A stretch of 64,000 nucleotides of DNA from contig NZ_MUXE01000015.1 in assembly GCF_003063245.1 (NCBI RefSeq), forward strand, positions 1-64,000, read 5' to 3'. The translations under genes were made by a program, and so were the position numbers. The first letter of the stretch is position 1. Every line of letters begins with the position of its first letter. The DNA is from Arcobacter caeni. Lineage in GTDB: Bacteria; Campylobacterota; Campylobacteria; Campylobacterales; Arcobacteraceae. Under the pieces are notes generated by a model. It saw nothing but the letters and a program-made list of their open reading frames with translations, was not told the DNA's origin and ran no database searches. Positions 53,505 to 62,554 of the stretch are shown here, in pieces.

Positions 53505-55670
53505 ATGACTTTTTCAGAAGCGAAGCAAAAATTCGATAATAAATACGAAAACACATTAGAATTTGATTGTTTTATTCAAGAACATTTAACTTTTGGAAAG
53601 AAAATAAATTTAAAAAAGAAAAATGGAACTAAAAATGAACAATATTACAAGTGGCAATTTTTTTATTCAATTATTCAATCAGGACTTTTTACTAAAGATT
53701 TTATTGGAACAGAAGTCCATTTCCCAAAAGGTAATAAATCTTCTGCACCTTTGAAACTTGATGGAGCAATTTTTGATGACATCACATGGTTTGATAAGTA
53801 TAAAGACTATCACGAGAATGGAAACAATGAAAGTTTAGAATGGTTACGAGAACATTTAATTGTTGCTCTTGAATTTAAAAAAGAAGATAATAAAAATGTA
53901 ATTGATGTTTGGGATAAACAGCTCAAAGCTTACTTAAATGAAAGTAGAAGAACTTTTTGTTTAGCTGTTTTATACGATACAGAAAGGCTTTATTTATTTC
54001 GTAAACATAACAATAAATTTTTACGATACAGTGAAGAATTTAACACCAAAGGTGAAGAAAGTAAAACGAAAGAATTAGCTTTACATCTTCCTGATCCATA
54101 TATAAATATTCCAAGTTTTGAAGATATTTTAGAATGGACAGAAGCAAAAATTATAGACCGTTCTAAGCGTGGAACTAAAGAATTAGATATTATTTCAGGG
54201 GTTCATTCGACACAAATCAATGATGCTATGAGTAGTATTTTACGTACAATGGACAAAGTAGGAATGACAAATCAAAAAGGATTTGAGATATTAATTCAAA
54301 TTCTTTCTTTGAAAATTTATGATGAGAAAAGAAATGAAAAAATGGCAAGCCGTTTTTTAGATTTTTATATTACAGAAGAAGAGAGAAATTTTAAATCACT
54401 TGCAGATAAATCATTACAAGAATTTATTAAACGAAACAATGGTTTAAGAGAAGAAGCATCAGGAACTTATTATCGTATTTTAAAAGATAATCCTTTGAAT
54501 TCTAAAAATGAAAATCATATAAAAGTATTAATTGAAGTTGTTTATCAGTTTCAAGATTATTCTTTTGTTCGTTCTCATAAAACAGACCTTTATCAATTGG
54601 TATTTTATAAGTTTGCTACTCCCTTTTCAAAAGATGCTAATGCCCAATTTGTAACGCCATTACCACTAATTGATTTTTTAGTTAATATTGTAAATCCAAG
54701 AAATGGGGAAACAGTAATAGACCCAACAGTTGGAATTGCTGATTTTCTTTCTGTTTCTTATGTAAACTCAAATAGTAAATTAGATGATAATAACATCTTT
54801 GGAATGGACATTGATGAACAAATGGTAATGCTTGCTACTTTAAATATGTTGTTAAATGGTGATGGAAATGCAAAAATAAAAGCACAAGCAGGTTATGGTT
54901 CTTTACTTTCAAAATTTGACCATAAAGGTGAAGTTTTGGAACTTATACCAAGTATGAACCAAAAAGGAAATTGGGATAACCGACCAGATGAAAATCAATT
55001 GAAAAAGTTTGATGTTGTTTTAACTAATCCTCCATTTGGGGAAGATAGAGCTTTTGTACCAAAAGATGATAAAGACCTTGAAATGATACAATGTTATGAA
55101 CTTTGGCATCTATATAGTAATAAAGGAGAAGAATCTACTGAAGGTAAAAAGAAAAAAGCTGGAAAACAAGCCACAAAAATCGATTTAGGAGTAGTTTTTT
55201 TAGAAAATGCATACCATATTTTAAAAGAAAATGGAAGAATGGGAATTGTAATTTCTAATTCTATTGCAAGTATAGATAGCCATAAAATTGCAAGAAAATG
55301 GCTAATGGATAAAATGCGAATTGTTGCCATCTTTGATTTACCTGCTAATGTATTTGCTGAAACAGGAGTAAATACTTCTATAATTGTTGCGTATAAACCA
55401 AAAGAAACTGAATTAATCAAATTAAAGGCACAGAATTATGAAGTGTATTTTAAAGGTATTGAAAAAGTTGGTTATGAAGTTAAAACAAGTAAAAGAGTTA
55501 AATTCTTTTCACCAAACTATAAAATAAATTATGAAAATTTTGAAATAGAAATTGACAAAGACGGAAGAGCTTTACTTGATGAAGAATTTACAAATACAAT
55601 TGAAGATTTTAAAAAATGGTGTTTGAAACAAGAAAAATCTTTGCAAGATATTTTTATAAAAGATAAATAA
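53505..55670 (+). CDS. Fused nuclease-N6-adenine methyltransferase (BcgI-like A subunit)
   Basis: 721 aa. N-terminal region (1-210): D86 with E123-F-K125 (A-L-E-F-K-K) preceded by K-L-D-G gives a PD-(D/E)xK nuclease pattern of the HsdR_N type. Residues 215-370 form a helical linker like that of HsdM. The methyltransferase follows, with motif I D-P-T-V-G-I-A-D-F-L at 406-415, F-G-M-D-I-D-E-Q-M at 432-440 and catalytic N-P-P-F at 508-511. There is no helicase motif, so this is not HsdR. With the separate specificity subunit next to it, it looks like a type IIB/IIG enzyme of the BcgI kind, which cuts and methylates in one complex. The nuclease part is inferred from motif spacing. Confidence 0.82.
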   Translation: MTFSEAKQKFDNKYENTLEFDCFIQEHLTFGKKINLKKKNGTKNEQYYKWQFFYSIIQSGLFTKDFIGTEVHFPKGNKSSAPLKLDGAIFDDITWFDKYKDYHENGNNESLEWLREHLIVALEFKKEDNKNVIDVWDKQLKAYLNESRRTFCLAVLYDTERLYLFRKHNNKFLRYSEEFNTKGEESKTKELALHLPDPYINIPSFEDILEWTEAKIIDRSKRGTKELDIISGVHSTQINDAMSSILRTMDKVGMTNQKGFEILIQILSLKIYDEKRNEKMASRFLDFYITEEERNFKSLADKSLQEFIKRNNGLREEASGTYYRILKDNPLNSKNENHIKVLIEVVYQFQDYSFVRSHKTDLYQLVFYKFATPFSKDANAQFVTPLPLIDFLVNIVNPRNGETVIDPTVGIADFLSVSYVNSNSKLDDNNIFGMDIDEQMVMLATLNMLLNGDGNAKIKAQAGYGSLLSKFDHKGEVLELIPSMNQKGNWDNRPDENQLKKFDVVLTNPPFGEDRAFVPKDDKDLEMIQCYELWHLYSNKGEESTEGKKKKAGKQATKIDLGVVFLENAYHILKENGRMGIVISNSIASIDSHKIARKWLMDKMRIVAIFDLPANVFAETGVNTSIIVAYKPKETELIKLKAQNYEVYFKGIEKVGYEVKTSKRVKFFSPNYKINYENFEIEIDKDGRALLDEEFTNTIEDFKKWCLKQEKSLQDIFIKDK

Positions 55671-55672
55671 TT

Positions 55673-57178
55673 ATGAGTAATTCATATATAAAAATACCAA
55701 ATTCAATTTCTTTCAACTCAATTATTGAGAAAGACTATACTTTGTCTTCCTCTCAATATATGGATTTGATAATGCCAAATAAGAACTTCTTTTTTGTAAA
55801 AGACTTTTTAACAAGAGATTTGCAACGAAAAGATTTAGGTGAAGAAGTAGGTTCATTAAACTATATTGGTCAATCAACCCATTATTTTATAAGAACGAAG
55901 GCATTACAAAAGCATTCATTTTTACCAGAAATTACACCTGAAACTGCTTTACCAATAATGCCAAACTCATTTGTGAAAATGAATTTGAAGCAAGGTGATA
56001 TACTAATTTCAAAAGACAGTAATATAGGAGAAATAGTAATTTTAGATAAAGACTATCCTAATTTTATGCTATCGAGTGCAATTTATCGATTGCCCATAAT
56101 TGAAAATAAATACTATCTTCTAGCATTTATAAAACATTCAATATTTAGAGAACAATTAGATTTTATGGTTCCTAAAGGTGCAACCATTCGCCATGCTAAA
56201 ACAATGTTTTTGGATTGCAAAATACCAATGCCAAATAAAAATGCAGAAAATGTAATCAATTTTGTTGAAATATTAACTAAAGCTATAATTAACAAAGAAA
56301 AATTAATCAAAGAAAGACATGAAGCCATTTTAAAAGCCATTGAAATTGAACTTTTAGAAAATCAAAAAGCAAATAAGTTCAGATTTGAATTACCAAGAAT
56401 AAATGAGTTAGAAGAAGTTGGAAGATTAGATACAAATCTTTACAGAGAAAATTTTAAGAATATCGTTTTTGAAATTCAAAATTATAAAAATGGCTCTCAA
56501 ACTATCTCAGATTTAGGCTTTAGCCTTTCTCGTGGTCAAAATTTACAGGTTTCAAATATTGGCGAAAGTATTTATTCAAAAAAATATTATACTAATTTTT
56601 ATACATTGATGTTACCTAAGTTTCTTTCAAAATATGGAACAGTTGATAAAATTGAATATTTAGGAAATCCAAATGATTTAAAAACTTTACAAAAAGGTGA
56701 TTTGATTTTTGGAGCAGAAGGATTTGAAAAAGGTCGTTCTATTGTAATTATTGAAGAACAAAGTAGCGCAATTACAAATATACATGGAATTACAATTCAA
56801 CAAAAAGAACACGATGTAAACAAAGCAATATTTGTTAAATGTTGTTTGGATTATTTGCGTAATAAAGGATTAATCGACCTTTATGCTGTTGGTGGAAATG
56901 GTGGTAGTTTAGCCCAAAAATATTGGGAGATAATACCTTTCCCAAAATTTGATAAAATAAAGCAAGATGAAATAGCCTTATTCTATCATAATCCAGATAT
57001 TGACTACCAAACCAAAACATTTACATTAGAAAGTTTTTTAGAACAAGATAGTCAATATAATTTACTTGCAGGAATTTATGAATTAGACAAAACAGCCAAA
57101 CAACTAAAAGAAATTTTAAACCAAACCATTGATAATATTGTAAATGAGAAAGAGATAAAGATATATTTTGAGAATTAA
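55673..57178 (+). CDS. Restriction-modification specificity (S) subunit
   Basis: 501 aa, starting 2 bases after the methyltransferase stop. Two target-recognition halves can be traced. The first ends with P-N-K-N-A-E-N-V-I-N-F-V-E-I-L and a long helix (K-E-K-L-I-K-E-R-H-E-A-I-L-K-A-I-E). The second ends with Q-K-Y-W-E-I-I-P-F-P-K-F, the S-subunit landmark, and a final helix with D-K-T-A-K-Q-L-K-E-I-L. Such subunits read a bipartite DNA site through their two recognition domains. The frame is complete, with no simple-repeat tract visible that would switch it on and off. Confidence 0.85.
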   Translation: MSNSYIKIPNSISFNSIIEKDYTLSSSQYMDLIMPNKNFFFVKDFLTRDLQRKDLGEEVGSLNYIGQSTHYFIRTKALQKHSFLPEITPETALPIMPNSFVKMNLKQGDILISKDSNIGEIVILDKDYPNFMLSSAIYRLPIIENKYYLLAFIKHSIFREQLDFMVPKGATIRHAKTMFLDCKIPMPNKNAENVINFVEILTKAIINKEKLIKERHEAILKAIEIELLENQKANKFRFELPRINELEEVGRLDTNLYRENFKNIVFEIQNYKNGSQTISDLGFSLSRGQNLQVSNIGESIYSKKYYTNFYTLMLPKFLSKYGTVDKIEYLGNPNDLKTLQKGDLIFGAEGFEKGRSIVIIEEQSSAITNIHGITIQQKEHDVNKAIFVKCCLDYLRNKGLIDLYAVGGNGGSLAQKYWEIIPFPKFDKIKQDEIALFYHNPDIDYQTKTFTLESFLEQDSQYNLLAGIYELDKTAKQLKEILNQTIDNIVNEKEIKIYFEN

Positions 57179-57191
57179 ATTCTCAAAATAT
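57163..57191. terminator. Bidirectional terminator between S subunit and exonuclease genes
   Basis: A 13-bp perfect stem (ATATTTTGAGAAT and complement) with a 3-base loop. The left arm is the end of the S-subunit gene. Confidence 0.75.
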
Positions 57192-57976
57192 TAAAACTCC
57201 ATCTCCAAGCCAATAGGGCAATGGTCACTACCAAAAATATCACTCATAATATAAGCATCTTTAACATTATCTTTTAAATCTTCACTTACATAAAAGTAGT
57301 CGATTCTCCAGCCAACATTATTTTCTCTTGCATTTGCTCGGTAACTCCACCAGCTATATTTGTGTGGCTCATCACCAATTACATGTCTTAAAGTATCTAT
57401 ATATCCAAGATTTAAAAACTTTGTAATCCAATCTCGTTCCATTGGTAAAAATCCTGATGTTTGTTCATTTGCTTTTGGTCGTGCTAAATCGATTTCTTTG
57501 TGAGCTGTATTTACATCGCCACAAACTATGATTGATTTGCCTTGTTTTTTCAAGCTTTCACAATGTTCTAAAAATCTATCGTAAAACTCCATTTTATACA
57601 CAAGTCTTTCTTCTTTACTTTGACCATTTGGAAAATACACATTAAAAAATGCGATATTTTTATCTCCAAGTGTAAAATGAACTTCGTTTATTCTTCCCTC
57701 ATCCAAAATATCAACAGTAGGGCAGTTGCATTCAAAAGTAGTTTCTAAATCTGTAAATAGGGCAGTTCCACTTCTTCCTTTTATTGCAGATGCACTTGCC
57801 ATCATAGTTTTGAATTCTTTTTCAAAAATAGTTTTTGGGATTTGTTCTTTCATTGATTTTGTTTCTTGAACACCAAGAAGATGAATATCATGTTCATCTA
57901 CCCATTTCAAAGCTTCTTTTTTATCAACTGCTCGAATTCCATTTACATTCCATGAAATAAATTTGTAAGTAGCCAT
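57191..57976 (-). CDS. xth: Exodeoxyribonuclease III (AP endonuclease)
   Basis: 261 aa, standard. It has the N-terminal W-N-V-N-G-I-R-A with its Asn ligand, Q-E-T-K-S (Glu), N-V-Y-F-P-N-G, the G-D-V-N-T-A-H-K-E-I-D-L-A-R-P block, W-W-S-Y-R (Trp), G-W-R-I-D-Y-F and the terminal S-D-H-C-P-I catalytic Asp-His. It cleaves DNA at abasic sites and trims 3' ends in base excision repair. Its ATG is shared with the last base of the upstream small-protein gene (1-base overlap). Confidence 0.95.
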   Translation of the reverse strand: MATYKFISWNVNGIRAVDKKEALKWVDEHDIHLLGVQETKSMKEQIPKTIFEKEFKTMMASASAIKGRSGTALFTDLETTFECNCPTVDILDEGRINEVHFTLGDKNIAFFNVYFPNGQSKEERLVYKMEFYDRFLEHCESLKKQGKSIIVCGDVNTAHKEIDLARPKANEQTSGFLPMERDWITKFLNLGYIDTLRHVIGDEPHKYSWWSYRANARENNVGWRIDYFYVSEDLKDNVKDAYIMSDIFGSDHCPIGLEMEF

Positions 57977-58221
57977 TATTTAGTAATTTCCTTTTTTTCT
58001 ATAATCTTATTTTCAAGTTTTTTTTCTTCATTTTCAATTAATGCTTTAGGTGCGATTGGAGTTATTGGTTTTTGTACATTCATATTTCCAAAACTTGAAT
58101 TGCCAAGAGAATCACTTTTCCCCCCATGCATATCTATTTTTCCTGAATTTTGTTCTGTATAATTATAATCTGCAAATAAAAAATTTGTTAAAAATATAGT
58201 AATGATTAGTAGTTTTTTCAT
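57976..58221 (-). CDS. Small exported protein of unknown function
   Basis: 81 aa. A signal peptide (M-K-K-L-L-I-I-T-I-F-L-T-N-F-L-F-A) is followed by a Gly/Asn/Ser-rich middle (S-G-K-I-D-M-H-G-G-K-S-D-S) and a Lys/Glu-rich end. No family was recognised. Its stop overlaps the xth ATG by one base, so it is coupled to xth. GAAG lies before the ATG. Confidence 0.65.
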   Translation of the reverse strand: MKKLLIITIFLTNFLFADYNYTEQNSGKIDMHGGKSDSLGNSSFGNMNVQKPITPIAPKALIENEEKKLENKIIEKKEITK

Positions 58222-58316
58222 TATTTCTTCCTCTTTTTTAAATTATTATAACCCCTTTTTTGATAAATAAGCCTTAATAGGGTATTTTACACTTATTTAT
58301 TTCAAGGATTATTTTT

Positions 58317-59030
58317 ATGAATGAATTGATTTTAGGACTTCTTACCTTTTTTACTTCTACAATTGCTGGAATTATAGGAGTTGGTGGGGGAATGATGTTA
58401 ATAGTAATTTTACCCTCATTTTTACCTTTGAATGCATTGATACCTATTCATGGATTGACTCAAGTTTCTAGTAATCTAAGTAGGGCAATATTTGGTTATA
58501 GAGATGTTCAATTTGAAGTAATTCCAAAATTTCTATTAGGTTCATTTATTGGTATTGGAATGTTTACCGTTGTTTTAACTCTGATTTCTCTTGAATATGT
58601 TCCTTTGTTTATTGGCATTTATATTTTGCTTTCTTTATGGTCTGAAAAGTTTAATGAGAAAATAAAAAGATATGAGAATTATTTTCTTGCAGGATTTTTT
58701 CAAACAGGACTTTCTATGGTAGTTGGAGCCACAGGACCTCTTACTATGACACTTTTATTAAAAGATTATAAAGATAAAAATAAAGTTGTGGCAACGGGTG
58801 CTGTGTTGATGAGTATCACACATATTTTAAAATTATTCGTATTTATGTATTTTGGATTCGTATTTTTTGATTATATTGGAGTAATTATTGCCATGATTAT
58901 TGGTGCAGTTACTGGAAGTTGGGTTTCAACTAAACTAAGAGATAAAATTGATGGTAAAAAATTTACTATCATTTTAAAAGTACTACTTACAGCTTTAGCT
59001 ATTCAAGTAATTGTAAAAGTATTTATATAA
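58317..59030 (+). CDS. TauE/SafE-family membrane transporter
   Basis: 237 aa, seven to eight hydrophobic segments. The N-terminal G-V-G-G-G-M-M-L-I-V-I-L-P and the internal repeat G-A-T-G-P-L-T-M-T-L at about 142-151 are the paired signatures of the family, which carries sulfite, sulfonates or organosulfur anions out of the cell. The substrate cannot be told here. AAGGA lies before the ATG at 8 bases. Its end overlaps the convergent transporter gene by 8 bases. Confidence 0.85.
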   Translation: MNELILGLLTFFTSTIAGIIGVGGGMMLIVILPSFLPLNALIPIHGLTQVSSNLSRAIFGYRDVQFEVIPKFLLGSFIGIGMFTVVLTLISLEYVPLFIGIYILLSLWSEKFNEKIKRYENYFLAGFFQTGLSMVVGATGPLTMTLLLKDYKDKNKVVATGAVLMSITHILKLFVFMYFGFVFFDYIGVIIAMIIGAVTGSWVSTKLRDKIDGKKFTIILKVLLTALAIQVIVKVFI

Positions 59031-59937
59031 AAAACTTTAAAACTAATACGATAAATAGTGAAGATATAAGTGTTTGTACTGTAATAATACTTGATATTAA
59101 TCCAATATCTCCACCAAGTTGACGAGCTAGTATAAAAGAGCTAGGAGCTGTTGGAAGAACTGCAAATAAAACTAAAATCGAAATCATCATATCATCAAGT
59201 TCAAAATATTTTGCAAAAATAAAAATTAAAACAGGCATTATTAAATGTTTTGCAAAACTTGAAATTATAAGTTCGCTTTTTGAAGATTTTATCTCTTTAA
59301 TTACAAGCCCAAATCCAACAGATAAAAGTCCCATAGGAAGTGCTGCTTTACTTAATATTTCTAAAGTATTATTTATAATAAGCGGAAAATGAATTCCTAA
59401 AAAGTTTATACTTCCACCAATTACACAGGCAATTATCAAAGGATTTGTTATTATTGATTTTAATAAATATAAGAAATTTAACTTTTCATTACTTATATAT
59501 AAAGCAAAAATAGTAATACATAAAATATTTATAAATGGAATTGCAAAAGTCAAAATAATTGCAGATAAAATTAATCCATCATTTCCAAAAATTGCCCCAG
59601 CAAGAGCTAAAAAAACATAAGTGTTAAATCTAATTCCACCTTGAACTACAGATGTAAAAGCTGAAGCATTTGTAGGTTTTATTTTATTTATAAGCATTAA
59701 TAAAATCATTGTAAAAAATATAGCTAAAAGTGCAGCTAAAACAAAACTAAAGCTATCTTTTGAGGCTAAAGAAGCATTTGATAATTTGAAAATTAATAAA
59801 GCAGGCATCAAAACATAATAAGTTAATTTATCAGCTTGTGGCCAAAATTCATGGGATGGAAATTTTATTCTTTTGAAAAAATATCCAATTAAAATAAGTC
59901 CAAAAACTGGAATTAAAGCTGAGAATATATGTTCCAT
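59023..59937 (-). CDS. AEC-family auxin efflux carrier-like transporter
   Basis: 304 aa with about ten membrane helices in two five-helix repeats: F-G-L-I-L-I-G-Y-F-F-K in the first and G-L-L-S-V-G-F-G-L-V in the second, and P-T-A-P-S-S-F-I-L-A-R-Q-L-G-G-D at the C-terminus, a strong family signature. AEC proteins transport organic acids such as malate or malonate. It is the most downstream gene of the run starting at 63931, 6 bases after the YhcH gene, and may be read with it. Confidence 0.88.
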   Translation of the reverse strand: MEHIFSALIPVFGLILIGYFFKRIKFPSHEFWPQADKLTYYVLMPALLIFKLSNASLASKDSFSFVLAALLAIFFTMILLMLINKIKPTNASAFTSVVQGGIRFNTYVFLALAGAIFGNDGLILSAIILTFAIPFINILCITIFALYISNEKLNFLYLLKSIITNPLIIACVIGGSINFLGIHFPLIINNTLEILSKAALPMGLLSVGFGLVIKEIKSSKSELIISSFAKHLIMPVLIFIFAKYFELDDMMISILVLFAVLPTAPSSFILARQLGGDIGLISSIITVQTLISSLFIVLVLKFFI

Positions 59938-59943
59938 AATATC

Positions 59944-60438
59944 TTAATTATTTACAGATATTTTAAAAACAGCTTTTATGATTTTTTTATTATCATCTAT
60001 TTTTATACAAGGCATGTGAGCATCATTTGGATAAAAAATAGCAAGTTCATTTTGTTTGATTTTTAATATAGAAGAGTTTTTAGATTGGGCATGTTTTGCA
60101 TAATCTAAATCTTCTTTATAAGCAGTTTCAATAAGAAGATTGTTTACATTTTCAACTTCCATTATTTCGTCACCTTCAAACATATATTGAATGTCAATAT
60201 ACTTTTTGTGTGATTCAAATAAACAATCTTCTTTATCTTTTGTAATATAAGTTTGTTCTAAAACAAAACAGTTCTCATCTAACACTATTTTATTGCATTC
60301 GCCAATTTTTGTATTTAAAAGAGATTTATACTCATTTGAATTTTTATCTTGTAATTTCTCAATATAAGCAAAAGCTTTTTCAAACTTTGAACCATAAATT
60401 TGTGATTTCAAAGTTTCTAATGTGCCAAATAGTGCCAT
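59944..60438 (-). CDS. YhcH/YjgK/YiaL (DUF386) family protein
   Basis: 164 aa, single beta-barrel cupin-like domain. Landmarks are F-E-S-H-K-K-Y-I-D-I-Q at about 94-104 (metal-binding His/Asp region), A-I-F-Y-P-N-D-A-H-M-P at about 133-143, and the terminal K-A-V-F-K-I. Related proteins act in sialic-acid or sugar catabolism, or as anomerases; the exact activity here is unknown. AGGAA lies before the ATG. It follows pgi by 8 bases within the sugar-phosphate gene set. Confidence 0.85.
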   Translation of the reverse strand: MALFGTLETLKSQIYGSKFEKAFAYIEKLQDKNSNEYKSLLNTKIGECNKIVLDENCFVLEQTYITKDKEDCLFESHKKYIDIQYMFEGDEIMEVENVNNLLIETAYKEDLDYAKHAQSKNSSILKIKQNELAIFYPNDAHMPCIKIDDNKKIIKAVFKISVNN

Positions 60439-60446
60439 TTAAATTC

Positions 60447-61676
60447 CTATTTATTTTTTAACATACCTTTTAAAATTATCTTACCACCTTCAACACCTGG
60501 TTGGTCGTAAGTATTAATTCTTAAAAATTTCCCAACAATTGAAGTTAATAATTCATAATAAAATAGAAGCTTTCCTATTTCAAATTCAGATATTTCTTCT
60601 ATTTCAATAATATCAATTGGAATATCTTTTTTTAATTCTTTTACAGAAGCTATCGTCGCATCTGCTTGTAAATTGATTAACTCTTTAAAATTAAGATTAT
60701 TAACATAATCAAGTTCTTCTAATCCCTCTAAAGAAATAGGAGCAATTTTTGTATTGTCTTTAAAATCTTTTATTTTAATAAAAGTTACCGTTTTATCTCT
60801 TTGACCCTCTACAATTAATTGTAAAAAAGAGTGTTGATCAACAGGTCCTAAAAGTCCAATTGGTGTTAAACCTTGATTTGTGTTATTAACATCAACTTTA
60901 CCAAGACTTTCTCCCCAAAGTTGAACATACCATTTATTAAATCCTTCAAGCAGTTGAGAATAAGAAAAAATAGCATTCATATTATAAACATCTTTGAACT
61001 CATAATAAGTTCTAGCTTTTTTTAATAGATGTTTAAACAGTTTCTTTTTATCAAAAAATGAATCAGAACTTTTTTTAGCACCCTTTAAAAGCTCATCAAT
61101 ATCAAATCCAGCAAGGTATAAAGGAACTAATCCAACATTTGATAATACAGAAAATCTTCCACCCACATTTTTTGGTATGTCAAAAGTATTTATATCATTA
61201 GTTTTTGCAAAAGTATTTAATTTACTATCATCTTCTGTTATTACCAATAAATTTGATTTATCAATTTTTGTAATAGACATAAGATATTTAAAAATAGAAA
61301 TAGTTTCTATTGTTGTTCCAGATTTTGAAATTATTATAAAAAGTGTATCTTTTAAATTTAGTTGAGCCAAAGTTCCATTTAAATTTACAGGATCTGTACT
61401 TTCAAAAAAGAAAAGCTCTTTTTTTAAAGATTTATTGTGTTGTTTATTATATTTCAAGAAGTTATAAATAGCATAAGTTCCTAAAGTACTTCCACCAATA
61501 CCAATAATTGCTATTTGTTTTTGAGGAAAATTTAAATCATCAAGTCTAGTTTTTAAAACTGTTGTATCAACATAAGGAAGAGAGTAATAACCTATTACTT
61601 CTCTTTCTTTTTTAATTTCTGCAAAAATTTCTTTATCACTTAGTGATACTTGAGGATAATACAGATTGTTTTTCAC
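60447..61676 (-). CDS. pgi: Glucose-6-phosphate isomerase
   Basis: 409 aa, the short Campylobacterota type. It has I-G-I-G-G-S-T-L-G, S-K-S-G-T-T-I-E-T, G-G-R-F-S-V-L-S-N-V-G and the C-terminal Y-D-Q-P-G-V-E-G-G-K, all phosphoglucose-isomerase landmarks (sugar-phosphate loop, catalytic Glu and Lys). It interconverts glucose-6-P and fructose-6-P, feeding gluconeogenesis and sugar-nucleotide synthesis. GTG start with GGAG 9 bases ahead, inside the galU stop region; the coding regions meet at 61676/61677. Confidence 0.93.
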   Translation of the reverse strand: MKNNLYYPQVSLSDKEIFAEIKKEREVIGYYSLPYVDTTVLKTRLDDLNFPQKQIAIIGIGGSTLGTYAIYNFLKYNKQHNKSLKKELFFFESTDPVNLNGTLAQLNLKDTLFIIISKSGTTIETISIFKYLMSITKIDKSNLLVITEDDSKLNTFAKTNDINTFDIPKNVGGRFSVLSNVGLVPLYLAGFDIDELLKGAKKSSDSFFDKKKLFKHLLKKARTYYEFKDVYNMNAIFSYSQLLEGFNKWYVQLWGESLGKVDVNNTNQGLTPIGLLGPVDQHSFLQLIVEGQRDKTVTFIKIKDFKDNTKIAPISLEGLEELDYVNNLNFKELINLQADATIASVKELKKDIPIDIIEIEEISEFEIGKLLFYYELLTSIVGKFLRINTYDQPGVEGGKIILKGMLKNK

Positions 61677-62552
61677 TTATTTAGCTCCAGTTGCTTTTTT
61701 AGCTGCTGCTTCTTTTTTTGTTTCTTTATCATAGAAATAGTTTGTAGCTTTTACAAATCCATCAATACTTCCACAGTCAAATCTTTGTCCATCAAATTTG
61801 AATGCTAAAACCATTCCTTTTTTTGCTTGTGCAAGAAGAGCATCTGTAATTTGAATCTCTCCACCTTTTCCTGGTTTTGTTTCTCTAATGATATTAAAAA
61901 TATCAGGAGTTAAAATATATCTTCCAATAATTGCTAAGTTTGATGGTGCAACCTCAGGTTCAGGTTTTTCAACCATATCTTTTACCATATAAATACCAGG
62001 TTCAATCTCATTTCCAGCAATAACACCATATTTATTAGTATCTTCTTTTGGAATTTCTTCAATAGCTACAATTGAACAACCATATTTTTTATATAATTCA
62101 ACCATTTGTGCTAATACGCCTTTTCCAGGAGCATCACATAAATCATCTGCAAGAACAACAGCAAAAGGTTGATCACCAATTAGCGTTTCACCACATAAAA
62201 TTGCATGACCTAACCCTTTCATCTCTATTTGTCTAGTATAAGAAAAAGTACATTTAGTAATAACTGATCTAATTTCTGTTAAATAATGCTCTTTACTTGT
62301 ACCTTTAATTTGATTTTCAAGTTCATAAGAAATATCAAAATGGTCTTCAATAGCTCTTTTACCTCGTCCCGTAACTATAGCCATAGTATCCATACCAGCA
62401 GCAAGTGCTTCTTCAACTCCATATTGAATAAGTGGTTTAGTTAAAACAGGTAACATCTCTTTTGGTGTTGCTTTTGTAGCAGGTAAAAATCTTGTACCAT
62501 ATCCAGCAGCAGGGAATAGACATTTTCTAATTGGTATATTTTTATCGTTCAT
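61677..62552 (-). CDS. galU: UTP-glucose-1-phosphate uridylyltransferase
   Basis: 291 aa. It has the nucleotide-binding start P-A-A-G-Y-G-T-R-F-L-P-A-T-K, then E-M-L-P-V, and further V-L-A-D-D-L-C, V-E-K-P-E and the G-G-E-I-Q-I-T-D-A-L segment. It makes UDP-glucose from UTP and glucose-1-P for surface glycans. AAGGA before the ATG. It sits two bases after the phosphomutase gene in the same operon and so is supplied with glucose-1-P by it. It ends with a Lys/Ala-rich tail. Confidence 0.95.
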   Translation of the reverse strand: MNDKNIPIRKCLFPAAGYGTRFLPATKATPKEMLPVLTKPLIQYGVEEALAAGMDTMAIVTGRGKRAIEDHFDISYELENQIKGTSKEHYLTEIRSVITKCTFSYTRQIEMKGLGHAILCGETLIGDQPFAVVLADDLCDAPGKGVLAQMVELYKKYGCSIVAIEEIPKEDTNKYGVIAGNEIEPGIYMVKDMVEKPEPEVAPSNLAIIGRYILTPDIFNIIRETKPGKGGEIQITDALLAQAKKGMVLAFKFDGQRFDCGSIDGFVKATNYFYDKETKKEAAAKKATGAK

Positions 62553-62554
62553 TT

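Noticed and set aside
55673-57178. Phase-variable specificity gene
   Set aside because: No long homopolymer or tandem short repeat is visible in the frame, and no second inverted S gene is present.
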